Part shown: in pieces, positions 56,574-64,000 of the stretch
Layout of the letters: each line of letters begins with the position of its first letter
How positions within the stretch are numbered: position 1 is the stretch's first letter
Assembly: GCF_937770335.1 (NCBI RefSeq)
Contig: NZ_CALJHY010000002.1
Span: 186,001 to 250,000 of the forward strand
Length of the DNA: 64,000 nt
Direction of reading: 5' to 3'
Source of the DNA: an uncultured Glaciecola sp.
GTDB taxonomy: Bacteria > Pseudomonadota > Gammaproteobacteria > Enterobacterales > Alteromonadaceae
The notes under the pieces: generated by a model
The model's input: the letters and a program-made list of their open reading frames with translations, nothing else
What the model was told of the DNA's origin: nothing
Databases searched by the model: none
Program-made: the position numbers and the translations under genes

Positions 56574-58213
56574 GCCGACTCTCCTTGTTGCTCATCATCG
56601 GTATCCGCAGTATTTTCTGCGCTTTGCGTTGGCTCTGGCTTTGCGGCATGAGCTGCAATGATAGCTGAAATGACGGCTTGTGCTTTTGCGCGTGTTTCAT
56701 CTGCTTCAGCCTGTGGTACCGAATCATTAACTACGCCTGCACCGGCTTGAATATAAGCAGTTTTTAGTCGGACAAAAGCTGAACGGATCACAATGCAGGT
56801 GTCCATATCGCCATTACCATTAATATATCCAACAGCACCGCCATAACTGCCACGTTTCTGATTTTCGACATTCCTAATTAAAGACGCAGCGCTCACTTTA
56901 GGCGCGCCGACCAACGTTCCCATATTCATGCAAGCTTGGTAGGCATGCAATGCGTCTAAGTCATCGTGGAGTTCGCCAACAACGCGAGAAACCAAGTGCA
57001 TAACATGTGAATAGCGATCGACCTTTAAAAGATCTTTAACATGTCGAGTACCGGCTTTACTGACTTTAGCAACGTCATTTCTGGCCAAATCAACCAACAT
57101 AATATGCTCTGATTTTTCTTTTTCATCTTGGCGTAAATTTAACTCTAATCGACTATCTAAATCATAGTCAATAGACCCATCGGCTCTTTTTCCTCGAGGT
57201 CTTGTGCCAGCTATTGGATAGACTTCTACTACATTGCTTTTCTTGTCATATTTTAACGCCGACTCTGGCGATGCGCCAAACATCTTAAAATCTTGGTCAT
57301 TTAAATAAAACATATACGGAGATGGATTCTGTATCTTCAATTGTTGATATGCAGCTAATGGCGATGGGCACGGTAAGCTAAATGAACGAGAGGGAACAAC
57401 TTGGAAAATATCACCGTCAAGTATGTGCTCTTTTAGCGCAATAACGTCTGCACAGTATTCAGCATCAGATTTATCCACTTTTAACGTAATGTTCTCAACA
57501 GTTTCGGCCGCTGATATAGCATTAGGCAGAGATGCTAGTTCATGTTTTATTTGCTCTAAGCGCTGATGAATACCAAAATAATGTTGGGCGACATGTGGGC
57601 CACTGAATACCGAGCCGATTATTTGTGTTTGGGTATTTTGATGATCAATCAATAGCAAGGTTTCAGCTAAATAGAAAACATACTCAGGGCAATTATTATC
57701 GCCGAATATGGCTTCTGGTAACTTTTCAAATGTGCCCAGTAGGTCATATGAAAATACGCCGCCTAAAAAGAGTGCATTAGGGTGGTCACGCAAGGTTTGA
57801 ATGTTTTCGGTTAAAGTGCGCAGAACGTCGAAAACGCTTGCCTGTTTCAGGCGAGAGTCTTCGTCAAGATTTTGATCAACCGGCGGGAACTCAAAACGAA
57901 TATTATTTTCAGATACTTCTTGGCTTGAATGATAGGGCTTTAATTTTTCTATTAATATTGGAAAGACAGAACGTCCATTAGCCGTAAGTGCCGTAATTGT
58001 AACGCTTTGGTCATTGCATTCAATACGGATCGCAGCATCAATTAATAACAAACTTTTTAAGTTTGCTTTGCTGTCAATTTCAGCAGACTCTAGCAATAAG
58101 CTGTTTTCTTTTCCTAACGCTTGGTATGCCAATAATGGGTCACTAACGTAGGGTCCATCTACGATAATACTTTCAACCTGACCTGGTTGTTGTCCTAACT
58201 CTGCTAAACTCAT
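56570..58213 (-). CDS. trpE: Anthranilate synthase component I
   Basis: 547 residues. First enzyme of tryptophan synthesis. The tryptophan-binding feedback site is seen as LLLESAEID near residue 40, the chorismate-binding domain has PIAGTRPRGKR, and GAPKVSAASLIR near the C-terminus is intact. The last ~25 residues are an extra Glu/Asp-rich tail. It follows the trpL attenuator. Confidence 0.96.
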   Translation of the reverse strand: MSLAELGQQPGQVESIIVDGPYVSDPLLAYQALGKENSLLLESAEIDSKANLKSLLLIDAAIRIECNDQSVTITALTANGRSVFPILIEKLKPYHSSQEVSENNIRFEFPPVDQNLDEDSRLKQASVFDVLRTLTENIQTLRDHPNALFLGGVFSYDLLGTFEKLPEAIFGDNNCPEYVFYLAETLLLIDHQNTQTQIIGSVFSGPHVAQHYFGIHQRLEQIKHELASLPNAISAAETVENITLKVDKSDAEYCADVIALKEHILDGDIFQVVPSRSFSLPCPSPLAAYQQLKIQNPSPYMFYLNDQDFKMFGASPESALKYDKKSNVVEVYPIAGTRPRGKRADGSIDYDLDSRLELNLRQDEKEKSEHIMLVDLARNDVAKVSKAGTRHVKDLLKVDRYSHVMHLVSRVVGELHDDLDALHAYQACMNMGTLVGAPKVSAASLIRNVENQKRGSYGGAVGYINGNGDMDTCIVIRSAFVRLKTAYIQAGAGVVNDSVPQAEADETRAKAQAVISAIIAAHAAKPEPTQSAENTADTDDEQQGESA

Positions 58214-58271
58214 TTCAATTCTCGTTCTATGGCTACTGAAAGCCGCTGGATCGGCTTCAATTTATTATCTC

Positions 58272-58319
58272 ATTTTTACTCGTTTACTTTTTGTTATTTT
58301 TACTCGTTTACTTTTTGTT
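58272..58319. repeat. Two tandem 24-bp units between the trp attenuator and trpE
   Basis: The unit ATTTTTACTCGTTTACTTTTTGTT is present twice, head to tail, at 58272-58295 and 58296-58319. It lies in the untranslated region after the terminator and before the trpE start. Role unknown; it may vary in copy number. Confidence 0.7.
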
Positions 58320-58344
58320 ATTTATTCTCGGGTAAAAGCTAGTC

Positions 58345-58430
58345 AAAAAAAAAGCCCGATAAACGGGCTTAAATATTGCGAAACGAACACGTCCACACAG
58401 CCCTTAGTTAAGGTTGTGCCACCACCAATT
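58345..58430 (-). promoter_or_regulatory. trp operon attenuator
   Basis: Minus strand. The leader ends with Trp codons (58419-58427). Just after it CACA.CCTTA-ACT-TAAGG..TGTG can form the pause hairpin (1:2). The terminator stem AAGCCCG/CGGGCTT with U9 (58345-58370) is the 3:4 hairpin. The GGGCT overlapping the stop region can instead pair with AGCCC of the terminator arm as antiterminator. This is the classic ribosome-stalling layout. Confidence 0.85.
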
Positions 58431-58511
58431 GTTTTTCTGGGTATTGCAATTGACGTTTGCAAGCGTAGCCGCAAGCTTCGTGTCAGCTGATTGTGTTGGA
58501 GTTGTTGTCAA
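58404..58511 (-). CDS. trpL: trp operon leader peptide
   Basis: 35 codons from a TTG (58511) to TAA (58404-58406); the end reads QKNNWWWHNLN. Three consecutive Trp codons 8 codons from the end are the sensor of charged tRNA-Trp. No ATG is in frame; the TTG has GAGA 6 bases upstream, so the exact start is uncertain but the Trp-rich end is not. Confidence 0.75.
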   Translation of the reverse strand: MTTTPTQSADTKLAATLANVNCNTQKNNWWWHNLN

Positions 58512-58672
58512 TGTGTTCTCATAATTTATAAATTTGTGTTCAAGCCACTCGTATTTTACTTAAGGCGTATGTATACGTTTTGCTTTCATGTATAATGCAT
58601 AGAAGAAAACAAATCAGTCTTTATGTCAAGCATAGTGACTCTTTTAGTTGTTATATTTAAGAAGAAGACGCT

Positions 58673-59530
58673 TTGAAAATAGATTTACATTGTCATTCAA
58701 CTTGCTCAGATGGCGCATTAACGCCTGTTGAATTGGTTCAACGTGCTCAACAAATGCAAGTTGACGTACTCGCTATTACCGACCATGACACCGTTACCGG
58801 CATTGCGGCTGCGCGTGATTATGTTAAAAGTAGTAACATCAAATTAAACGTTATAGCCGGGATTGAGCTGTCTACGTCCTGGCATGGGTTTGACATTCAT
58901 GTCGTTGGGTTACGTGTTAATAACGATGATCCTGTTTTTTTAGACCGCTTAGAAGGGCAGCTGGCAGAACGCGATAAACGAGCCGAACGGATTTGTGACA
59001 AATTAGCTAAATGTGGCCACCAAGGTATCTATGATATCGCATTAGATATTGCAGGTGATGCGCAAATTTCACGAAATCATATTGCCAAAGCGTTGGTACA
59101 AAAATCAATTTGTACTCATCCGCAACAAGCTTTTAGTAAATATTTAGGTAAGAATAAAAAGGCGCATGTCAGTCCAAAGTGGATTAGCATTCAAGAAGCA
59201 ATTAAATGGATACATGAGTCTGGTGGGCAAGCCGTGTTAGCCCATCCTGGGCACTATGACATGACGACGAAATGGTTACGCAGGCTAGTTGCTGAGTTTG
59301 CCGAAGCAGGTGGCGATGCAATGGAAATAACGCATCCTAATATGGCTGCTGATAAGAAAAAATTACTGCAACAAATTATGGCAGAGAATGCTTTGCTTGC
59401 CTCAGTAGGCTCCGACTTTCATTTTCCAAGTCGGTTTACAGAATTAGGCCGTCGTTTGAACATTCCTCTTGAATGCAAACCGGTATGGCACAATTGGAAT
59501 TTAGCGACATCTGATGGGGCAATCCAATGA
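58673..59530 (+). CDS. rnm: RNase AM / PHP-domain phosphoesterase (YciV, TrpH)
   Basis: 285 residues from a TTG start. PHP domain with the metal ligands in DLHCHSTCSDGAL, TDHDTV, AHPGHYD and GSDFHFPS. E. coli RnmA (YciV) is a 5'-3' exonuclease that matures rRNA and hydrolyses 3',5'-nucleoside bisphosphates. It is divergent from the trp operon and overlaps yciO, the conserved trp-adjacent order. Confidence 0.93.
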   Translation: MKIDLHCHSTCSDGALTPVELVQRAQQMQVDVLAITDHDTVTGIAAARDYVKSSNIKLNVIAGIELSTSWHGFDIHVVGLRVNNDDPVFLDRLEGQLAERDKRAERICDKLAKCGHQGIYDIALDIAGDAQISRNHIAKALVQKSICTHPQQAFSKYLGKNKKAHVSPKWISIQEAIKWIHESGGQAVLAHPGHYDMTTKWLRRLVAEFAEAGGDAMEITHPNMAADKKKLLQQIMAENALLASVGSDFHFPSRFTELGRRLNIPLECKPVWHNWNLATSDGAIQ

Positions 59531-60147
59531 GTCAATTTTTTTATATGCATCCAGATAATCCACAAGCACGCCTAATCAAGCAGGCTTGCGAAATTGTGCG
59601 AGCGGGCGAAGTGATTGTTTACCCAACGGACTCAGGTTATGCCATTGGTTGCCAGATGGAAAACAAGAAGGCGTTAGAGCAAATTTGCCGAATTAGAGAT
59701 ATTGGTAAAGACCATAATTTTACACTTATGTGTCGAGATATGTCTGAATTATCAGTCTATGCACGAGTTGATAATGTGGCTTTTAGGCAAATCAAAAATA
59801 ACACGCCTGGGCCTTATACGTTTATTTTAAAAGCGACAAAAGAAGTACCTAAACGTCTGCAAAATCCGAAAAAGAGAACGATTGGTATTCGCGTTCCTAA
59901 TAATCCAATTGCATTGGCGTTGCTGGAAGAACTCGGAGAGCCGTTAATGTCAGCGACGTTAATACTGCCCAATGCGTCAATGGCTGAGACCGATCCGGAT
60001 GAAATCAGAGACAAACTTGAAAAACTTGTTGGTTTGATTATCCATGGCGGTTACTTGGATGAAGAACCAACCACCGTCATTGATATGTCTGAGGGTCAAA
60101 CTCATGTCATTCGAGTTGGAAATGGCGATCCTTCGCCTTTTGAATGA
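59527..60147 (+). CDS. yciO: YciO, Sua5/YrdC/YwlC family protein
   Basis: 206 residues, YrdC fold (VYPTDSGYAIGCQMENKKAL, FTLMCRDMSELS, RTIGIRVPNNPIALALLEELG). Family members bind RNA/nucleotides and make threonylcarbamoyl-AMP; YciO itself appears not to replace TsaC and its role is unsettled. Overlaps rnm at its start and scpA at its end (ATGA). Confidence 0.92.
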   Translation: MSQFFYMHPDNPQARLIKQACEIVRAGEVIVYPTDSGYAIGCQMENKKALEQICRIRDIGKDHNFTLMCRDMSELSVYARVDNVAFRQIKNNTPGPYTFILKATKEVPKRLQNPKKRTIGIRVPNNPIALALLEELGEPLMSATLILPNASMAETDPDEIRDKLEKLVGLIIHGGYLDEEPTTVIDMSEGQTHVIRVGNGDPSPFE

Positions 60148-61004
60148 GTCAAAAAGACACGCCTACCGACCATAAGTCAGTAACAGATGTTGCTCAAATG
60201 AGAGAGCAGCATCCGCTTGCATTAGCTTTTGTGAATGGTGAGGCGATCATTGAAAAGCCTCAAGACCTTTATATTCCTCCCGATGCACTTGAAGTCATCT
60301 TAGAAAGCTTTGAAGGTCCTCTCGACTTATTGTTGTATCTGATTAGGCGGCAAAAATTCGATATTGTTGAGTTACCTGTATTACAAATTACTCAGCAGTA
60401 TATGAAGTACGTCGATGTAATTACCGATGCTAAACTTGACCTAGCTGGTGAATACCTTCTAATGGCGGCCATGCTAGCGGAAATAAAGTCTCGTTTGCTG
60501 TTGCCGAAATATGTCGACGGTCCAGAAGATGAAGATGACCCTCGCGCAGAGTTAATTCGTCGTTTGAAAGAATATGAAAAAATAAAAAAAGCGGCAGAAA
60601 AACTCGACGCAGTACCTAGAATGGCGCGTGATAATTTTAGGGCATCCGCAAATGCTAGCGAGAACGTGCAACCGATAAAGCATGTTTCGCAAGTAACATT
60701 GCAAGAAATAGCCTTTGCTTTTCATTCGGCTATGCAACGCGCTCAAACATTCGAACACCATCAAATTGAAAAAGAAGCGCTGTCCACTCGTGAACGTATG
60801 TCTTATATCATGCAGCAACTGAATCATGAGACCTATATTGAACTCTCCAGCTTGATTTTATTGTCTGAGGGGAAAACGGGCGTAGTGGTAACGTTTATTG
60901 CCATTTTAGAATTAGTGAAGAGTGGACTAATTTTGTGTTCCCAAGAGGCCGCATTTACCAATATTCACGTTAAGTTGGGTGAAGTTGAATACGCAGCAAT
61001 GTAG
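60144..61004 (+). CDS. scpA: Segregation and condensation protein A
   Basis: 286 residues; ScpA kleisin with SFEGPLDLLLYLIRRQKFDI in the SMC-contact N-terminal part and a winged-helix C-terminus. With ScpB and SMC it helps chromosome compaction and segregation. Its first ~40 residues are a non-conserved extension. Confidence 0.95.
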   Translation: MSQKDTPTDHKSVTDVAQMREQHPLALAFVNGEAIIEKPQDLYIPPDALEVILESFEGPLDLLLYLIRRQKFDIVELPVLQITQQYMKYVDVITDAKLDLAGEYLLMAAMLAEIKSRLLLPKYVDGPEDEDDPRAELIRRLKEYEKIKKAAEKLDAVPRMARDNFRASANASENVQPIKHVSQVTLQEIAFAFHSAMQRAQTFEHHQIEKEALSTRERMSYIMQQLNHETYIELSSLILLSEGKTGVVVTFIAILELVKSGLILCSQEAAFTNIHVKLGEVEYAAM

Positions 61005-61211
61005 ATTATGCACATTATTCAAGAATAATTTTCCGCGATATTTGTTAAATACGGTAGGTACTGATAATTACCGCAGTCGTTTGCTGCAAAATAAGGTAAA
61101 ATGCATCATTAAGCGACCAAAAGTGCGCCATTTACTATAATAGTGTTTAACCTTCAAAGTAAATGATGTTTGTGAGTGGGCTTATATCTGAAAGCACAGT
61201 GGATAACGCAA

Positions 61212-61811
61212 ATGCAAAAAATTAACGAAACACAATTAAAACAGTTAATAGAAGCTGGCGTTTTTGTCGCTGACGGACCACTTAGTATTGATGCTATGAA
61301 AAACACGTTTTTAAGTGATTTTTTGGTGTCAACGGCACAAATAAAGGAAGTCTTGAGCGAACTCGAACTGGACTACGCGCCGCGTGGTATTCATTTAGTT
61401 AAAGTGGCAAATGGTTACCGCTTTCAGTCAGACGATGGTTTGGGAGCACAGCTAAGTAAACTTTGGCAGGAAAACCCGCCCAAATACAGTCGCGCTATGA
61501 TGGAGATATTAGCGCTGATTGCTTATCGTCAGCCAATTACGCGTGGCGAGATAGAGGAGATTAGAGGCGTGTCGGTAAGCAGTCACATTGTGAAGTCACT
61601 TTCAGAAAGGAATTGGGTTAAGGTGATTGGACATAAAGAAGTGCCAGGTAGGCCTGCGCTATTAGCGACAACAAAAACATTTTTGGATTATTTTTCATTA
61701 TCAACCTTAGCCGAATTGCCATCAGCGGATGATTTTGCTGAAAGTTTAGAGCGAGCAATGGGTGCAGCCGATATAGAAGTTAATACGCCAAGTAACGAAA
61801 ATTTACATTAA
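61212..61811 (+). CDS. scpB: Segregation and condensation protein B
   Basis: 199 residues from the ATG at 61212, chosen over 61176 because the product then begins in the first winged helix (INETQLKQLIEAGVFVA). Two winged-helix domains; conserved LALIAYRQPITRGEIEEIRG. It binds the ScpA linker. A 207-base gap separates it from scpA. Confidence 0.93.
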   Translation: MQKINETQLKQLIEAGVFVADGPLSIDAMKNTFLSDFLVSTAQIKEVLSELELDYAPRGIHLVKVANGYRFQSDDGLGAQLSKLWQENPPKYSRAMMEILALIAYRQPITRGEIEEIRGVSVSSHIVKSLSERNWVKVIGHKEVPGRPALLATTKTFLDYFSLSTLAELPSADDFAESLERAMGAADIEVNTPSNENLH

Positions 61812-61933
61812 GACGTGATGGCCTTTACCGCTCTTTTAGATGAACTAAAATTGAAATGTAGAGTTCATTACGCCCTAAACGTTTTATTGAATTTCAATAT
61901 GAAGTTCAACATCAAATTAAGTGAAGAAAAAAC

Positions 61934-62833
61934 ATGACTGATAGTCAAGAAACAGAAAAGTTACAAAAAGCACTCGCTAATAATGGCGTGGGTTCGAGAA
62001 GAGAAATGGAACGTTGGATCCAAGAAGGACGTGTTTCGGTTAACGGTAAAATGGCAACCTTGGGCGATCGTGTTGCGGTAACCGATCAAATTCGTGTCGA
62101 TGGACATCTGATTGCGCGTAGTGTTGAAAAATCAACTTGTCGCATATTAATGTACAACAAACCTGAAGGTGAACTATGCTCGCGTAACGATCCAGAAGGC
62201 AGAGCCACTGTATTTGAACGTTTACCAAAAATAATCGCTGATCGTTGGATTGCTGTCGGCAGACTCGATATTAATACAAGCGGACTCCTGCTGTTTACCA
62301 ATGACGGCGAATTAGCCAACCGCTTGATGCATCCTCGGCATGAAATTGAGCGAGAATATGCGGTTAGAATTTTCGGTGAAGTTACGCCTCAGATGCTAAG
62401 AGTATTGCAAAAAGGAGTTGAACTGGATGACGGTATGGCGAAATTTACACACATACATGTTCGCCCAACCGACGATGAAAGCCAAAACCAGTGGTTTAAT
62501 GTCACTTTATCAGAAGGCCGAAACCGCGAAGTAAGGCGTTTGTGGGAATCACAAGGTGTGCAGGTTAGTCGTTTAATGCGCGTACGCTACGGTAATCTGG
62601 AATTACAAAAGCGCTTACCTCAGGGCGCCTGGATTGAATTGGATCTAGTGAGAGTAAACGAGTTAAGAAAGATGGTGCAGTTGCCGAACGAAACTGAAAC
62701 CATGTTGAATCTTCAAGACGACAAGTTGGATCACACTAGATTGAGTAGAATGCGTCGTTCGGTTAAAAAGCATAAACTGAATAAAGCAGGGCAGGGCAGA
62801 CGAAATGCCGCTCAAGCAAGAACTAAGAAATAA
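61934..62833 (+). CDS. rluB: 23S rRNA pseudouridine(2605) synthase
   Basis: 299 residues: an S4 RNA-binding domain (~8-60: [20 protein letters not shown]), then the RsuA-type catalytic domain with the key Asp in [20 protein letters not shown], and a basic C-terminal tail. The order scpB-rluB matches E. coli-like and alteromonad genomes. Confidence 0.95.
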   Translation: MTDSQETEKLQKALANNGVGSRREMERWIQEGRVSVNGKMATLGDRVAVTDQIRVDGHLIARSVEKSTCRILMYNKPEGELCSRNDPEGRATVFERLPKIIADRWIAVGRLDINTSGLLLFTNDGELANRLMHPRHEIEREYAVRIFGEVTPQMLRVLQKGVELDDGMAKFTHIHVRPTDDESQNQWFNVTLSEGRNREVRRLWESQGVQVSRLMRVRYGNLELQKRLPQGAWIELDLVRVNELRKMVQLPNETETMLNLQDDKLDHTRLSRMRRSVKKHKLNKAGQGRRNAAQARTKK

Positions 62834-62857
62834 AATGAAGATAATGATTTTGATACC

Positions 62858-63637
62858 ATGCGAATAGCACTAGGCATAGAATACGACGGCTCAAAATATT
62901 ACGGATGGCAACGTCAAAATGACTTTATCAGTGTGCAAGAAAAGCTTGAATTAGCATTAGAGAAAATAGCACTGGAGAAAATTGTTGTGACTTGTGCAGG
63001 ACGCACTGATGCGGGTGTTCATGCGACATACCAGGTTGTGCATTTTGACACAGAGGTGCAAAGACCAACTAAAGCTTGGACGCGTGGCGTTTGTACTCAT
63101 TTGCCAAAAGATATCAGTGTGAAATGGGCAAAGTTTACGACACCTGACTTCCATGCTCGATTTTCAGCTACCTCAAGACGTTATCGCTATATTATTTATA
63201 ATAATCCATTGCGCACAGCCATATTGCACGCGGGCATTACTCACGTTTATTACCCTTTGGATGCGGATAGAATGCATGCAGCAGCACAGTGCTTAGTGGG
63301 GAGTAATGATTTCTCATCATTCCGCGGGGCTAATTGCCAGTCAAGGTCGCCAGTGCGCCGTATGGAAGAGATTTCAGTGACTCGGAAAGGCGACTATCTT
63401 ATTGTAGAAGTGATTGCTAATGCTTTCCTTCACCACATGGTGCGTAATATTGTAGGGTCGTTAATCAGAGTTGGTACGCATGAGGAAACCGTTGGCTGGA
63501 TGAAAGATACACTTGACGCTAAAGACCGCAAAGCAGCAGGAACCACTGCTAGGCCCAATGGTCTATACTTAGTTAATGTTATTTATCCCGATGAGTTTGA
63601 TATGCCTGTCAGCCATTTTGGACCAATATTTTTATAA
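62858..63637 (+). CDS. truA: tRNA pseudouridine(38-40) synthase
   Basis: 259 residues. Catalytic Asp in [12 protein letters not shown]-terminal [13 protein letters not shown] is typical. Length as in E. coli (270). It modifies U38-U40 in the anticodon arm. Confidence 0.96.
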   Translation: MRIALGIEYDGSKYYGWQRQNDFISVQEKLELALEKIALEKIVVTCAGRTDAGVHATYQVVHFDTEVQRPTKAWTRGVCTHLPKDISVKWAKFTTPDFHARFSATSRRYRYIIYNNPLRTAILHAGITHVYYPLDADRMHAAAQCLVGSNDFSSFRGANCQSRSPVRRMEEISVTRKGDYLIVEVIANAFLHHMVRNIVGSLIRVGTHEETVGWMKDTLDAKDRKAAGTTARPNGLYLVNVIYPDEFDMPVSHFGPIFL

Positions 63638-63836
63638 GAAAGAGACGGTTTAAGTACTTCTTAGACCAGTTTTACTTTCGTCATTCAACAATAGTATGAT
63701 TTAATACAAACTATTGGTGTCGGATGTCAGTTGTCTTGCGAGAATATAAACCAGCGTTTAGCAAAAAAGCTCACCGCCAAGTTAAGCAAACAACCACTAA
63801 ATCGTGACTAAAAAAGAATTATAATAGGAATGTTTC

Positions 63837-64000
63837 ATGAGTTGGATTGAGAAAATACTTCCACGTACGCAATCTTCAATTAAGAGTAATGTCCCTGAAG
63901 GTATCTGGACAAAATGTGGGTCTTGTAATTCGGTACTTTACAAAACTGAATTGGAAAAGCAATTAGAAGTTTGTCCAAAATGCGATCATCATATGCGCAT
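63837..64000 (+). CDS. accD: Acetyl-CoA carboxylase carboxyltransferase beta subunit (partial)
   Basis: The first ~54 codons, cut by the window end. Start [20 protein letters not shown] and the zinc finger CGSC...CPKC identify AccD, which joins AccA in the malonyl-CoA-forming carboxyltransferase. Distinct from the carboxyltransferase-like gene at 30387-31913. Confidence 0.93.
   Translation, partial: MSWIEKILPRTQSSIKSNVPEGIWTKCGSCNSVLYKTELEKQLEVCPKCDHHMR

Noticed and set aside
58512-58672. TrpR operator upstream of trpL
   Set aside because: No sequence resembling the palindromic TrpR consensus could be found between trpL and rnm.

Overview
The window comes from a marine-type gammaproteobacterium, most likely order Alteromonadales (Alteromonas/Paraglaciecola/Glaciecola relatives). 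This placement is inferred, not proven. It rests on the trpEGD-trpCF-trpBA operon with a Trp-codon leader, the neighbouring rnm-yciO-scpA-scpB-rluB-truA-accD run, gltX set between tRNA-Val, tRNA-Ala and tRNA-Glu genes, an MshQ-like protein, and a moderately AT-rich genome.

Layout. (1) 1-12.2 kb: a heavy-metal resistance block with two tandem CzcCBA-type RND efflux systems. Both pumps carry D402/D408/E415, the proton-relay residues of CzcA-type divalent-cation pumps. Around them lie a HupE/UreJ membrane protein, a membrane-anchored periplasmic protein, a DUF6488-like protein, a CDF exporter and a His/Cys-rich periplasmic protein. The second adaptor (CzcB) is split by a frameshift in an A7 run. 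(2) 12.3-22.6 kb: a mobile accessory region. Its left part is decayed: an IS256-family remnant inside an integrase remnant that also has a nonsense codon, an orphan DUF2384 antitoxin-like gene, a KfrA-like DNA-binding protein, and two adjacent HD-domain genes, both frameshifted. Its centre is an apparently intact tyrosine recombinase with an excisionase and a divergent Xre repressor around three matching 18-bp operators. Its right part is an intact AAA-ATPase/subtilase pair matching the IetAS anti-phage and plasmid-stability module, with a MerR-like regulator. (3) 23.1-25.6 kb: two tRNA-Val, gltX, tRNA-Ala and two tRNA-Glu genes. The tRNA-Glu genes sit in a tandem ~225-bp duplication whose spacers form conserved hairpins.

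(4) 25.7-50.9 kb: ordinary chromosomal genes: dusC, an amidohydrolase pair (the second without its metal ligands), a carboxyltransferase subunit, a large LamG/DUF6701 MshQ-like protein, tesA divergent from ybbA-ybbP, a GGDEF protein, an RraA-like protein, a flavin reductase, yfcH-folX, an AI-2E transporter, a KDPG aldolase, a PepSY/response regulator/histidine kinase operon, and arfB. (5) 50.9-58.6 kb: the trp operon on the minus strand (trpL attenuator, trpE, G, D, CF, B, A, then yciI). (6) 58.6 kb to the end: divergent rnm (yciV), yciO, scpA, scpB, rluB, truA and the start of accD.

The features most worth following up are the IetAS module on the integrative element, the phage-like leaderless Xre/excisionase switch, the paired decaying HD-domain genes, and the covarying hairpins between the tRNA-Glu genes. 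Frameshifts cluster at 8.9-16.3 kb while the chromosomal genes elsewhere are open, which favours real gene decay over general sequencing error.
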